A stretch of DNA of 44,680 bases. Source: Luteimonas sp. ANT-B3E. GTDB taxonomy: Bacteria > Pseudomonadota > Gammaproteobacteria > Xanthomonadales > Xanthomonadaceae. Where the stretch lies: NCBI GenBank assembly GCA_001683895.1, contig LXQJ01000033.1, forward strand, positions 1 through 44,680. Reading direction: 5' to 3'. Position numbers and translations under genes: made by a program. Below the pieces are notes generated by a model that did not search any database, was not told the origin of the DNA, and worked only from the letters and a program-made list of their open reading frames with translations. This document shows, in pieces, positions 18,601 through 26,182 of the stretch (positions are counted from its first letter, which is position 1; each line of letters opens with the position of its first letter).

Positions 18601-19769
18601 TGGGCGCCATCGAGGCGCGCTTCGGATCGATCGAGGATGCACCCAGGGCGCGAGGCGACGCCGGGTCCCCGCCCGCCGCAGCGCCCGTGACCGACGCGCG
18701 GCGGGAGCCGCCGAAGACCGACTGCTGCGCCGATGGCGCGGTGCCGGACGCGCCCCTCGAAGGGGACGTCAAGGACCACGTCGACGGTGGCGTCACCGGC
18801 TTTGCCACCCGTCGTGCGCCACGCAATTTCGAGGAGTTCATCTACCAGGTCTGGGGCGCCGGGGTCGCGAAGCACTTCGCCGTGCCCTACAACCGCAAGC
18901 TGTGGACCGTGCCGCTGCAGGAGATGGAAACCTCCTGGCTGGGCGGTCGCGTGCCCCTGCCCAACCTGGAAGAGATGATCGACGGCGCGCTGCGTCCGGT
19001 GTCGAAGCCGGTCGGGCCCAACGCGCGCTTCGGCTATCCATTGCGTGGCGGGTTCCAGGCGCTGATGGACGGGTTCCTGCCGCACCTGCACGGCGACCTG
19101 CGGCTGGGCACCCGCCTGGTCGGGGTGGACATCGCCGCGCGAATCGCCAGCTTCGACGACGGCGCCACCGTGCGCTACGACACCCTGCTGAGCACGGTAC
19201 CGTTGCCGGACCTGGTGCGGATGCTGGGTGACCAGGCACCGGAGCACGTGCGGCGTGCCGCCAGTGCGCTTCGACACGTCTCCGTGCGCTGCGTCAACCT
19301 CGGTGTCGCGCGCGCGGGCATCACCGACAAGCACTGGATCTACTATCCGGAGCAGACCGTGTTCCACCGCATCTTCGTCCAGGGCAACGCCAGCCCGCAC
19401 AACAATCCCGACGGTGGCTTCGGCCTCACCTGCGAGATCACCTACTCGCCGACCAAGCCGCTGCCCTGCGACGGGCAGGCGCTGATCGACCGCTGCATCG
19501 CCGAGTGCCGCGAGGTCGGCATGCTGCGCGAGGACGACTTGGTCGAGGTGGCCAACCTGGTCGACATGCCGTATGCGTACGTGATCTACGACCACGCGCG
19601 GGCCGAGAACGTCGCCCGCATCCGCACGTGGCTGGCAAGTCGCGGCATCCAGCTGGCGGGACGTTACAGCGAGTGGGAGTACTACAACTCCGACCATGCC
19701 TTCGTCGCCGGTCGCCGCGCGGCGCAGGCCATCGGTGCCGACGAAGCGGTGCAGGGGCGCAGCGCGTGA
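15672..19769 (+). CDS. Three-domain fusion: GH1-like glycosidase, glycosyltransferase, UDP-galactopyranose-mutase-like flavoprotein
   Basis: One uninterrupted frame of 1,365 codons starts at ATG 15672 (AGGA seven to eight bases upstream). Residues about 35-420 form a clan-A glycosidase: YTPVNEISF supplies the acid/base Glu and LAISETSHV the nucleophile Glu. Residues 432-800 begin MDTLIVFSHLRWNFVHQRPQHV, a GT-B glycosyltransferase start, and hold PTKTLEYMCAAKPVVST of the UDP-sugar site. Residues 869-1360 are a flavoprotein of the UDP-galactopyranose mutase type: GAGPTGLAAAYHL dinucleotide motif, RYPFQ, PYNRKLW, and an extra low-complexity insert with CC near 1005-1045. GGAG lies just before the internal ATG 16965, so the glycosyltransferase may also be made separately. 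Its stop overlaps the GTG of galE, so together they probably build a cell-surface glycan. Confidence 0.85.
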   Translation: MAERARSPVSTAARTGAVELCTPGPHASASTFRTPAPYRSFWQGGFEGADHVNGSGTALCLNSLTDHVARAGDDYAGAAALGLRTVRESAGWRGLSGPDGTDLSSVRRRAEAAREAGVQILWTCFHYGTPPEVDLFADDFPQRLAAHCAALARALRPYHDDQPEPPVYTPVNEISFLCWAASETGLIHPYRGDRAAESYALKRRLVRAAILAAAAIRSEEPTALMLGVEPLVHITSADPAHSDAAAARNGHQFQAFDMLCGRTEPELGGHDGALDLIGVNYYPYNQWEFHSGQPLTWPHDPLRRPLSLLLRELHLRYRRPLAISETSHVDGLRAAWLEDVAVEVGRARDAGVDVRGICLYPLLDRPDWERPHDWHRSGLWHVCPDSLARRLEPAYGKALARMRDYLDADVAPLARAAPASTPTSLPIPRSPMDTLIVFSHLRWNFVHQRPQHVLSRIASRWQVLYVEEPVHGASRLEVSQPAPGVTVLRPHTPVDGAGFDGDQLDAVATMVKCHLDRHGITRYGIWFYTPMALPMMHGLQPQLVVYDCMDELSAFDHAPPALLAREEMLFRAADVVFTGGPSLYDAKRERHHDVHCLPSSVDAAHFGQGRDAAIASPLLADLPRPRLGYFGVVDERLDLALLAAVADADPTWQVVVVGPVVKIDPATLPRRTNVHYLGQQDYADLPALLAGWDACLMPFALNASTRFISPTKTLEYMCAAKPVVSTAIADVRRLYGTGVTIADDHVAFVAGCRAALAEGADAVVHRRETQAQLVEATSWDRTAERMVTAIDACLEAAVGGVARGRRTGEAASGREENVGRDGDDTLPGGASAAVGQRSAADDHVVDMAASGRRAAQATLSKDGGTRASIECLIVGAGPTGLAAAYHLGNRSLLVDANQAVGGWCRSIEEGGFTFDYAGHIMFSNDPDVLALYQTLLGDNLHWQNREAWVYSKGVHTRYPFQGALHGLPVDVLKECIVGAIEARFGSIEDAPRARGDAGSPPAAAPVTDARREPPKTDCCADGAVPDAPLEGDVKDHVDGGVTGFATRRAPRNFEEFIYQVWGAGVAKHFAVPYNRKLWTVPLQEMETSWLGGRVPLPNLEEMIDGALRPVSKPVGPNARFGYPLRGGFQALMDGFLPHLHGDLRLGTRLVGVDIAARIASFDDGATVRYDTLLSTVPLPDLVRMLGDQAPEHVRRAASALRHVSVRCVNLGVARAGITDKHWIYYPEQTVFHRIFVQGNASPHNNPDGGFGLTCEITYSPTKPLPCDGQALIDRCIAECREVGMLREDDLVEVANLVDMPYAYVIYDHARAENVARIRTWLASRGIQLAGRYSEWEYYNSDHAFVAGRRAAQAIGADEAVQGRSA

Positions 19770-20851
19770 CACCCCCCCGCGCGGCCCCCTGTGTGCTGGT
19801 GACCGGCGGGTTGGGGTACATCGGGTCGCATACGGTGGTGGCGCTGGCCGGGCACGGGTATCGGGTGGTGGTGGTCGACGACCTGAGCAACAGCAGCATC
19901 GACGTGCTGGCCCCGGTGGAGGCGCTGTGCGGCACCTCGGTCGCGACCTACTGCGGCGACGTCCGCGACCGCGAGTTCCTGGCCACGGTGCTCGGGCGCA
20001 ATCCCGTGGCCTGTGCAGTCCACTTCGCCGGGCTGAAGGCTGTCGGCGACTCGGTACGGATGCCGCTCGAGTATTACGACGTCAACGTCAACGGCACGCT
20101 GACGCTGGCGCGCGCCCTCGAGGCCGCGGGCGTGCGCCGCGTGGTGTTCAGTTCATCGGCGACTGTCTACGGGGACCCGGCGGTGGCGCCGACGCCGGAG
20201 ACCCATCCGCTGGCGCCGGCCAACCCGTACGGGCGCAGCAAGCGCGATGCGGAGGAGCTGCTGGCCGACCTGTGCGCGTCCGATCCGCGCTGGGGCGCGA
20301 TCAGCCTGCGCTACTTCAACCCGGCTGGCGCCCACCCGTCGGGGACGATCGGCGAGCGGCCGCAGGGCGTGCCCAACAACCTGGTGCCCTACATTGCCCA
20401 GGTCGCCAACGGCGAGCGCCCGGCGCTGCGCGTGTTTGGCGACGATTACCCGACGCCTGACGGCACTGGCGTGCGCGACTACGTGCACGTGATGGACCTT
20501 GCCTCCGCCCACGTCGCGGCGGTCGCGCGCATGTTGTCAAGACCCGGAAACGAGGTCATCAACCTCGGCAGTGGCCGCGGCTATTCGGTGCTCGAGGTCA
20601 TACGCGCGTACGAACACGCCAACGACGTGCGCGTCCCCTACGAGATCGTTCCCCGGCGTTCCGGTGACGTGCCGCGGTACCTGGCGGATGCAACGCTGGC
20701 CGGGCAGCTGCTCGACTGGCGTGCAACCCGCGGCATCGACGAGATGTGCCGCGATGCGGCGCGCTTCCAGCGCATGCACGTGCAGCGGGCGCCACGACCG
20801 GCGCGGACCCCGGCATCTTCGCCGAACCGCGCGCTGTCGCCTGCGTCCTAG
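19766..20851 (+). CDS. galE: UDP-glucose 4-epimerase
   Basis: The GTG start at 19766 overlaps the fusion-gene stop (GTGA); the product is 361 residues. The Rossmann motif VTGGLGYIGSH is at residues 12-22, the catalytic serine is in SSSATVYG, and the Tyr/Lys pair is in NPYGRSK. RYFNPAGAHPSG and GTGVRDYVHVMDLA are GalE signatures. It interconverts UDP-glucose and UDP-galactose in the cytosol. Downstream of a UDP-galactopyranose-mutase-like domain, it would supply UDP-galactose for galactopyranose-to-galactofuranose conversion, probably for an exopolysaccharide or surface glycan. The C-terminal 25 residues are a basic low-complexity tail not typical of the family. Confidence 0.95.
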   Translation: MTPPRAAPCVLVTGGLGYIGSHTVVALAGHGYRVVVVDDLSNSSIDVLAPVEALCGTSVATYCGDVRDREFLATVLGRNPVACAVHFAGLKAVGDSVRMPLEYYDVNVNGTLTLARALEAAGVRRVVFSSSATVYGDPAVAPTPETHPLAPANPYGRSKRDAEELLADLCASDPRWGAISLRYFNPAGAHPSGTIGERPQGVPNNLVPYIAQVANGERPALRVFGDDYPTPDGTGVRDYVHVMDLASAHVAAVARMLSRPGNEVINLGSGRGYSVLEVIRAYEHANDVRVPYEIVPRRSGDVPRYLADATLAGQLLDWRATRGIDEMCRDAARFQRMHVQRAPRPARTPASSPNRALSPAS

Positions 20852-21005
20852 ACGGGCACGCGATCCATCTGCCGCATCCGTACATGGGATCGCGCGGAGG
20901 TTGCACGCAACAATCCGGAAGGTTGGAGAAGGCCGGGGCCGGCCTGGTTGAAAAGTGCGCCAGGTGACTGCAATCATCGGCCGCGATGGCCGGTACCCGG
21001 GGAAA

Positions 21006-21040
21006 GGATCAGGCTTTCCGCGGCGCGGCAAGCCTGATCC
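21006..21040. terminator. Strong hairpin between galE and the DUF378 gene
   Basis: GGATCAGGCTT (21006-21016) is a perfect 11-base inverted repeat of AAGCCTGATCC (21030-21040). It sits just after the minus-strand DUF378 stop, and on that strand is followed by CTTTCC. The T run is short, so it may be a weak bidirectional terminator. Confidence 0.5.
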
Positions 21041-21046
21041 GTCGAA

Positions 21047-21280
21047 TCAGCGGGCGCCGGGGCGGACGTCGTGCGCATCGTGCGTGCGCAGGCCGGGCCG
21101 GACGATCAGCATGTACAGGCCCGCAAGGCCGACAAGGCCGTAGACGACGCGTGAAGCGATCGTCATGTCGCCCAGCAGGGCGGCAACGAGGTCGAAGTTG
21201 AAGGCACCGACGAGGCCCCAGTTGAGGGCGCCGATGACGACGAGGATGAACGTGATGAGGGTAGCGATATTGGGTCGCAA
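21047..21280 (-). CDS. DUF378 small membrane protein
   Basis: The likely start is TTG 21280, preceded by AGGAG at seven bases, giving a 77-residue protein; the longer open frame upstream is not supported. It begins (M)RPNIATLITFILVVIGALNWGLVG, the DUF378 signature, and has two transmembrane helices (about residues 6-25 and 38-60). DUF378 proteins (YuzA-like) are small inner-membrane proteins of unknown function often found among stress genes. A near-perfect sigma-54 promoter on the same strand (21399-21385) lies upstream, so expression probably depends on RpoN and an NtrC-type activator. Confidence 0.85.
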   Translation of the reverse strand: MRPNIATLITFILVVIGALNWGLVGAFNFDLVAALLGDMTIASRVVYGLVGLAGLYMLIVRPGLRTHDAHDVRPGAR

Positions 21281-21384
21281 GATGTCACTCCTGGTTGGGA
21301 AAAAAATGGTGTCACACCCGGCTCTGCGCCCGTCATTGGCCAGAGCTGTCGCGCGGCAGGTAGGGATCGACCAACTGGTTGGAC

Positions 21385-21399
21385 GCAAACGCCGTGCCA
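21385..21399 (-). promoter_or_regulatory. Sigma-54 promoter (P4) of the DUF378 gene
   Basis: Read on the minus strand: TGGCACG-GCGT-TTGC, a full match to the RpoN consensus. It lies 105 bases upstream of the TTG start. Confidence 0.8.
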
Positions 21400-21549
21400 A
21401 CCGTTGCGGCGGCAGCTGCGGAGTGTCGGGATGAGCACGAGACGCCAAGGAGGGTACGCATTACACATGCGCGAAATTTCTGCGGCGTTGGCGCCGCGCC
21501 CTGACCGTGAGGCGGGTCATCAGGCACGAGTCGGGCGGGGTCGCCGTCG

Positions 21550-21564
21550 TGGCACGAACTTTGC
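21550..21564 (+). promoter_or_regulatory. Sigma-54 promoter (P2) of the repeat-rich lipoprotein gene
   Basis: TGGCACG-AACT-TTGC followed by A, a complete consensus match. The -12 GC is 36 bases before ATG 21600, and the gene has a strong AAGGAG. Confidence 0.85.
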
Positions 21565-21599
21565 AGTTGATCAGGCCAGACCCAGGAAGGAGCACGACG

Positions 21600-22079
21600 A
21601 TGCGAGGCGATGCGGATAGCGGGAAGTCGATGGGAGCCGGGTTGGTCGCGGCAGCGGTGGCGTCGCTGTTGCTGGCCACGGCAGGCTGCGACCGCGGTGC
21701 TGATCGCACGGTCCCGGAGGCTGCTGTCGATGGCGGCACGGCACCTGACGTCGCAGGCATCAGCAACGGCACGCCCGGGCTCGATGTCAGCAGTGAAGCC
21801 ACCGGCACCATCCCCGATGCGGCGACCGGGGACGATCCGGAGGTGGCAGTGGGCGCGGCCAGTCGCGCGGCTGGCGGGCCGGGACCGCGCGACATCCGGG
21901 CCGCGCCGCGCGCGGTGCAGGAGGATGTAGCAGACGAGGCGCGCATGAGTGCGGAGGCGACCGACGTGGACGCCACTGGTGCCCGCGCCGGCGCGCCGGC
22001 AACCGATACTCCAACGACCGGCGCGGAGGCCAACGCGCGGCGCCGCGAGGCAGCAGACGAAGCCAGGGAGCGCCCCTAA
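21600..22079 (+). CDS. Predicted low-complexity lipoprotein
   Basis: The start is ATG 21600 (AAGGAG seven bases upstream), giving 159 residues. Upstream in-frame codons lie inside the sigma-54 promoter and are excluded. A hydrophobic signal (LVAAAVASLLLATAGC) ends in a lipobox, so the protein should be lipid-anchored. The mature part is very rich in Ala, Asp, Gly, Glu and Thr, without aromatic core residues, and probably disordered. I recognise no family. It is expressed divergently from DUF378, both with sigma-54 promoters, pointing to a shared stress or envelope role. Confidence 0.8.
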   Translation: MRGDADSGKSMGAGLVAAAVASLLLATAGCDRGADRTVPEAAVDGGTAPDVAGISNGTPGLDVSSEATGTIPDAATGDDPEVAVGAASRAAGGPGPRDIRAAPRAVQEDVADEARMSAEATDVDATGARAGAPATDTPTTGAEANARRREAADEARERP

Positions 22080-22097
22080 GCGTTGACGTGTCGGGAT

Positions 22098-22148
22098 AGC
22101 CGTCAGAGGCGACGACGGCGGTCTGTCATGGACGACACGCTGACGGCT
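22098..22148. repeat. Spaced inverted repeat AGCCGTCAG / CTGACGGCT
   Basis: Nine-base arms at 22098-22106 and 22140-22148 with 33 bases between. CGTGTC (22087) and GACACG (22134) form a second, interleaved pair. It lies after the lipoprotein gene in a stretch without genes; it could be a terminator-like structure or a protein-binding site. Confidence 0.35.
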
Positions 22149-22271
22149 GGCCGCATGGCCACGAGTCAGGACGCTGGCGATGCGGGACGCACGTAGCGGA
22201 ATCCGCAGGAACGAGCCGCGGAAGGCGCAGGCCAGACCTACCTCCACGCGGGTCCAGCCTGGCCAGACGAG

Positions 22272-22505
22272 TCACTCCTCCCGCACGCGTCCATCAGGTG
22301 TTTGCGGGGATGGATCAGCACTCGAATGCAGCAACACGCGGCACGTCTCACATCCGGTCTCGGCATCTGAGAGAAAGAACGCCGCTCGCGCTGTATCACC
22401 CGCCGCCAGCAGCCTCTTCGTGACCGCCAGCGCCATCCCGGTGGTGTTGACCGCATTGCGCAGGTCGTGCAGCCAGCGCTCACGGTCCGTCATCTCTGTC
22501 GTCAT
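22272..22505 (-). CDS. Small protein with H-box-like LHDLRN motif
   Basis: The 77-residue protein starts at ATG 22505, overlapping the stop of the sigma-54 activator gene by four bases, so it is translationally coupled to it. Residues 12-34 (LHDLRNAVNTTGMALAVTKRLL) resemble the phosphoacceptor helix of a histidine-kinase dimerisation domain: His followed by Asp/Glu, Leu, Arg, Asn. A second helix (GDTARAAFFLSDAETGCETCRVLL) could complete a helical hairpin. There is no ATPase domain. It may be a phosphotransfer or docking partner of the adjacent kinase/regulator pair; this is inference from motif and position. No named family is recognised. Confidence 0.7.
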   Translation of the reverse strand: MTTEMTDRERWLHDLRNAVNTTGMALAVTKRLLAAGDTARAAFFLSDAETGCETCRVLLHSSADPSPQTPDGRVREE

Positions 22506-23860
22506 GCGGCGGCGCCGCGTCGGGAGGGGGAAGGATCGCCATCCACCGGCTGGGCCAGCCGGGCCAAGTGGTTGTGGACGGTGCGGACGCTGATGCCCAG
22601 GGCCCTGGCCGCAGCCGTCTTGTCGTTGTCGTAATAAGCCAGCGTCTTCAGCAGGGCCCGTCGCTCCATGTCCTCGAGGGTCATGCCGACGGAAAACAGG
22701 ATGGAGGACTGGTCCTCCTGCTGGATGGAGGCCGGCGCATACGCTGGTCGCACGTGCAGCGCGTCGTCTGCCTGCAGCAGATATGCGCGCTGGACCGCAC
22801 TGCGAAGCTCCCGCACGTTGCCGGGCCAGCGGTGTCGCAAGAGGGCGGCTTCAGCGCCGGCTGTCAGATGCTTGCGCAGCCCGTAGCGGCTGTTGAGGCG
22901 GTCGATGAACATCCGCGCGAGCAGCACCACGTCCTGCCCGCGGTCGCGAAGGGGCGGGAGGACCACAGGGATGTCCGCCAGACGGTAGTACAGGTCCTCC
23001 CGAAGCCGACCCTCGGCCACTGCCGCCAGAGGATTGCGGTTGGTCGCCGCCACGATGCGCACCGGGGCAGAAATCGCGTCTGTTCCTCCCACGCGGGTCA
23101 CCGTGCCGGTCTCCAGGATGCGCAGCAGGTACACCTGCAGCGCGATCGGCATCTCCGTGACTTCGTCGAGAAGCAGTGTGCCGTGGGCCGCCTGTTCAAA
23201 CAGACCCATGTGGCGGGCGTGGGCGCCGGTGAAGCTGCCTTTCTCGTGACCGAACAGTTGGCTGGCCAGCAGGTCGGGCGGCACGGCGCCGCAGTTGATC
23301 GCGACGAAGGGACCCACGCGCCCCGAGATGTCGTGCAGCGCGCGAGCGACGACCTCCTTGCCCGTACCGCTCTCTCCTTCCAGCAGCACGCTCGCGTCCG
23401 AGGGACCAATGCGGCGGATGGTGTCCACGATGCGGCGGATCGCGACCGAATGTCCCAGCAGACCATCGATCGGTGCCGCGTCATGACCATCGGCCTGATG
23501 GTGGAAACGGCGGGCCCGTTGCAGCAGTTTCGTCAACTGCAGCGGCTGCAGCGGCTTGATCAGGTAGTCGATGACTGGGGAGGCCACTGCCCGGGCCGCG
23601 GACTCCACCGTGGGATTGCCCGTGACCAAGGCGACCAGTCCGTGTTCGGCGAAGTCGATGTCGACAAGCAGGTCCATCCCCGAGCCATCCGGCAAGGAAA
23701 GGTCGAGAAGCGAGAGGTCCATGCGGGTCCCCTGCATCGCTTCCCGCGCCTGACCGACGCTGTGCGCCAGATGCACATGGAATCCTGCCTCGGAAGCGAC
23801 CTCGCCAGCCGCGCGTGCGAAACCGCGGTCATCATCAAGTACCAACGCATTCAGCTGCAC
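22502..23860 (-). CDS. NtrC-type sigma-54-dependent response regulator
   Basis: The 452-residue protein starts at ATG 23860. It has a receiver domain (residues 1-115; phosphoacceptor D53 in LLDLSLPDG, Lys in YLIKPL), a sigma-54 AAA+ domain (about 132-370; Walker A GESGTGKE 162-169, loop GSFTGA 208-213, Walker B GTLLLDEV 227-234, WPGNVREL) and a Fis-type helix-turn-helix (KTAAARALGISVRTVHNHL, about 415-433). The sigma-54 contact loop is GSFTGA instead of the usual GAFTGA. It follows a hybrid kinase gene by 102 bp and precedes a small H-box protein. It is the obvious candidate activator of the sigma-54 promoters found around it. Confidence 0.95.
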   Translation of the reverse strand: MQLNALVLDDDRGFARAAGEVASEAGFHVHLAHSVGQAREAMQGTRMDLSLLDLSLPDGSGMDLLVDIDFAEHGLVALVTGNPTVESAARAVASPVIDYLIKPLQPLQLTKLLQRARRFHHQADGHDAAPIDGLLGHSVAIRRIVDTIRRIGPSDASVLLEGESGTGKEVVARALHDISGRVGPFVAINCGAVPPDLLASQLFGHEKGSFTGAHARHMGLFEQAAHGTLLLDEVTEMPIALQVYLLRILETGTVTRVGGTDAISAPVRIVAATNRNPLAAVAEGRLREDLYYRLADIPVVLPPLRDRGQDVVLLARMFIDRLNSRYGLRKHLTAGAEAALLRHRWPGNVRELRSAVQRAYLLQADDALHVRPAYAPASIQQEDQSSILFSVGMTLEDMERRALLKTLAYYDNDKTAAARALGISVRTVHNHLARLAQPVDGDPSPSRRGAAA

Positions 23861-23962
23861 GGGGGGCTCCTGTTGCCGCTGGAGACATTAGCCAGCGCGC
23901 CGTAAAGACCGTGTCGAATCCCGGGGTCCAGCCTCGAATGAGGGGAGTAGGCCCTGAAGGGT

Positions 23963-26182
23963 TCATTCCGGCGCGGCCGGCCGCCTCGAGGTGGGTGGCT
24001 CCAGCACGTCTGCCAGCCGCTGCCACAGCTCGCCCAGTCGCACCGGCTTGCTGATGTGGGCAGAGAAGCCCGCGTCATGCGCACGCTTGACGGCGTTGCC
24101 TTGTCCGAGGCCAGTCAACGCGATGACAGGCAGCGACTCCAGTCCGGGCAGCGCGCGGACGGCCGCCAACAGCTGGAAGCCATCCATGTGCGGCATCCCG
24201 AGATCCGTCAGCACCAGTTCCGGCGCCTCGCGCTGCACCGCGTCCAGCGCCTCCATGCCACTGGTCGCCGTCGTCACCCGCGCCCCGTCCAGTTCCAGCA
24301 GGACGCGCAGCGAGTCGACCGTCAGCGGGTCATCGTCCACGACCAGCACGTGACGCCCGGCGCAGGTCGGCGCCACGTCACCGGACTGCGGCACCACGGC
24401 GAGCTGCCGCGAGTAGAGGGGCAACCAGACACTGAAGCGCGCACCCTTGCCGAGGCCATCCGACGCCCCCTCGACGCGGCCACCGTGATGTTCGGCGAGC
24501 TGCTTGACCAGCGCCAGTCCAATGCCGAGGCCGGTCTGCGACGTGGTCGCGTGCGCATGCGCCTGGCCGAACATGTCGAACACCCGCGGCAGGAACGTGG
24601 GATCGATCCCTTGGCCCGAATCGGCGACGTCGATGCGTCCGTAGCCGTCGTCGATGGCGACGCTGGCGCTGATCCGACCGCCAGGCGGCGTGAACTTGGT
24701 GGCGTTGCTGAGCAGGTTCCACACGATCTGGTTGAGGCGGGCGACGTCCCCAGTCACCAGCACGCTGGGCCCAGACGCCTCGAAGGCGATATCGATCTCG
24801 GCCGCGCGGCCGTCGCTGGCGATGGCCTCGACCGCTGCTCCCACCAGCGTGACCAGATCCACGGCGACCAGGTCGAGGGTCAGCTTGCCCGTGCGGACGC
24901 GCGACAGGTCGAGCAGGTCGTCGATGATCTTGCCCTGCGTGCGGATCGCGTGCTTCAGGGTCTCCATCGCGCGGACGGCGTGGGGGATCTGCTGCAGTCG
25001 CGCGCCAGCCGTCCGCGAGAGGATCTCGGTATTGACGTGGATCAGGTTCAGCGGGTGCTTCAGCTCGTGCGACATCACGGCAAGGAACTCATCCTTCAGC
25101 GCCATCGCCGCTTCGGCGTTGGCACGACGCAACCGGGCCTGCGCCAACTGCCGCTCGCGCTGCTGCTCGGTCACCTGCCGCGAAGTGACGTCGCGCGCGA
25201 TCTTGACATAGCCGCGCAGGCCATCGACGTTGGTCGCGGTGGTCACGCCACTGCAGAACACGCGGCTGCCGTTGCGCCGCAGGTGCCACCGGTTGTCCTC
25301 GGCGCGACCTGTCCGCCGTGCCGTCTCCATCTCCTGGAGATCGGCACCCTTTGCGCGGTCCTCGGGCGTGAAGAGCACGCTCAGCATCAGACCGGCGATC
25401 TCGTCCTGGGTGTAGCCGAAAATTGCCTCGGCACCACTGTTCCAGCCGATAATGGCGCCGCCTGGGTCCGTGGCGATGACCGCGAAGTCGCTCGAGCGCT
25501 GCATGGCCGTCAGCATGGTGTCCTCGCCCTCGGGAGCGCGACTCTCGGCCTCGCGTAACCTTGAGACATCGAAGAAGGTCAACGTGGCGCCTTCAACTTG
25601 GCCGTTCCCGATCTGATAGGGCAGCAGCCGGACGAAAAAGCTGCGGCCGTCGTGGGCTTGAACCTCGCGTTCACGTAATTGCGGCGAGCGCACAACGTCG
25701 CCCAGGTCGTTCGCAAGCTGCGGATAATCGAGCCGGTGCGTCAGGTCGAGCAGGCTGCGGCCGATATCGCCAGGAAGGATGCAGAAGATGTCCTCCGCAC
25801 GAGGCGTGAAACAGCGGATATGCAGGTCGTTGTCAACACGCACCAGTGGAATATCGGTCGACGCGATGAGAGTGCTGAGGTCGTTTTTGGCCAGCTCCGC
25901 CTCGTCGACGTTCGCCATGAGCTCGGCGTTCGCGGTCACCAGCTTCTCGTTGACCGACTGCAGTTTGCCGGCGCTGTTCAGCAGTTTCTCGGTTGCTGAG
26001 CGTAGCTTCTGGTTGATGGCGCGCAGCTCCTCCTGGGAAGCCCTACCGTCCTCGGCCGCGGTCTCTGAGTGCTCGATGATCGCCTCGAGGGTGGCACGTG
26101 CGTCCTGCAGCTCCCGCTCGAGCTGGTGCACCACCAATTCATCGATCCCCACTGAATCGGCACAATAAGGGCTATTGGTCAC
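23963..26182 (-). CDS. Hybrid histidine kinase (coiled coil-PAS-PAS-HisKA-HATPase-REC) derived from a CheB/CheR fusion
   Basis: GTG 26182 gives 739 residues. Residues about 18-110 form a long coiled coil of repeated E/N-L motifs, and residues 110-200 form a PAS10-type domain (IRCFTPRAEDIFCILPGDIGR, LTHRL). Both are hallmarks of the segment after CheR in CheB-CheR-PAS-kinase proteins. A second PAS domain (about 235-345), HisKA with SHELKHP (H372), HATPase with NLLSNATKF, DSGQGID and GLGIGL motifs, and a C-terminal receiver (D660 in LTDLGMP) follow. No membrane segment is seen. A truncated CheB piece lies directly upstream, so CheB/CheR was lost by deletion. The kinase likely phosphorylates the activator encoded just downstream. 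Confidence 0.9.
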   Translation of the reverse strand: MTNSPYCADSVGIDELVVHQLERELQDARATLEAIIEHSETAAEDGRASQEELRAINQKLRSATEKLLNSAGKLQSVNEKLVTANAELMANVDEAELAKNDLSTLIASTDIPLVRVDNDLHIRCFTPRAEDIFCILPGDIGRSLLDLTHRLDYPQLANDLGDVVRSPQLREREVQAHDGRSFFVRLLPYQIGNGQVEGATLTFFDVSRLREAESRAPEGEDTMLTAMQRSSDFAVIATDPGGAIIGWNSGAEAIFGYTQDEIAGLMLSVLFTPEDRAKGADLQEMETARRTGRAEDNRWHLRRNGSRVFCSGVTTATNVDGLRGYVKIARDVTSRQVTEQQRERQLAQARLRRANAEAAMALKDEFLAVMSHELKHPLNLIHVNTEILSRTAGARLQQIPHAVRAMETLKHAIRTQGKIIDDLLDLSRVRTGKLTLDLVAVDLVTLVGAAVEAIASDGRAAEIDIAFEASGPSVLVTGDVARLNQIVWNLLSNATKFTPPGGRISASVAIDDGYGRIDVADSGQGIDPTFLPRVFDMFGQAHAHATTSQTGLGIGLALVKQLAEHHGGRVEGASDGLGKGARFSVWLPLYSRQLAVVPQSGDVAPTCAGRHVLVVDDDPLTVDSLRVLLELDGARVTTATSGMEALDAVQREAPELVLTDLGMPHMDGFQLLAAVRALPGLESLPVIALTGLGQGNAVKRAHDAGFSAHISKPVRLGELWQRLADVLEPPTSRRPAAPE

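Larger units (their letters stand above)
21281..21599. other. Divergent RpoN-controlled intergenic region
   Basis: This 319-bp non-coding stretch holds two outward-facing sigma-54 promoters, P4 on the minus strand and P2 on the plus strand, with 150 bp between their -24 elements. A shared activator site between them is expected, but none is clearly recognised. The 10-mer GTGTCGGGAT at about 21424 recurs at about 22088, after the lipoprotein gene. Confidence 0.55.

Noticed and set aside
15981..19772. 1,263-residue open frame on the minus strand opposite the fusion gene
   Set aside because: No recognisable domain, and composition is that of a high-GC antisense shadow; the plus strand carries intact enzyme motifs.
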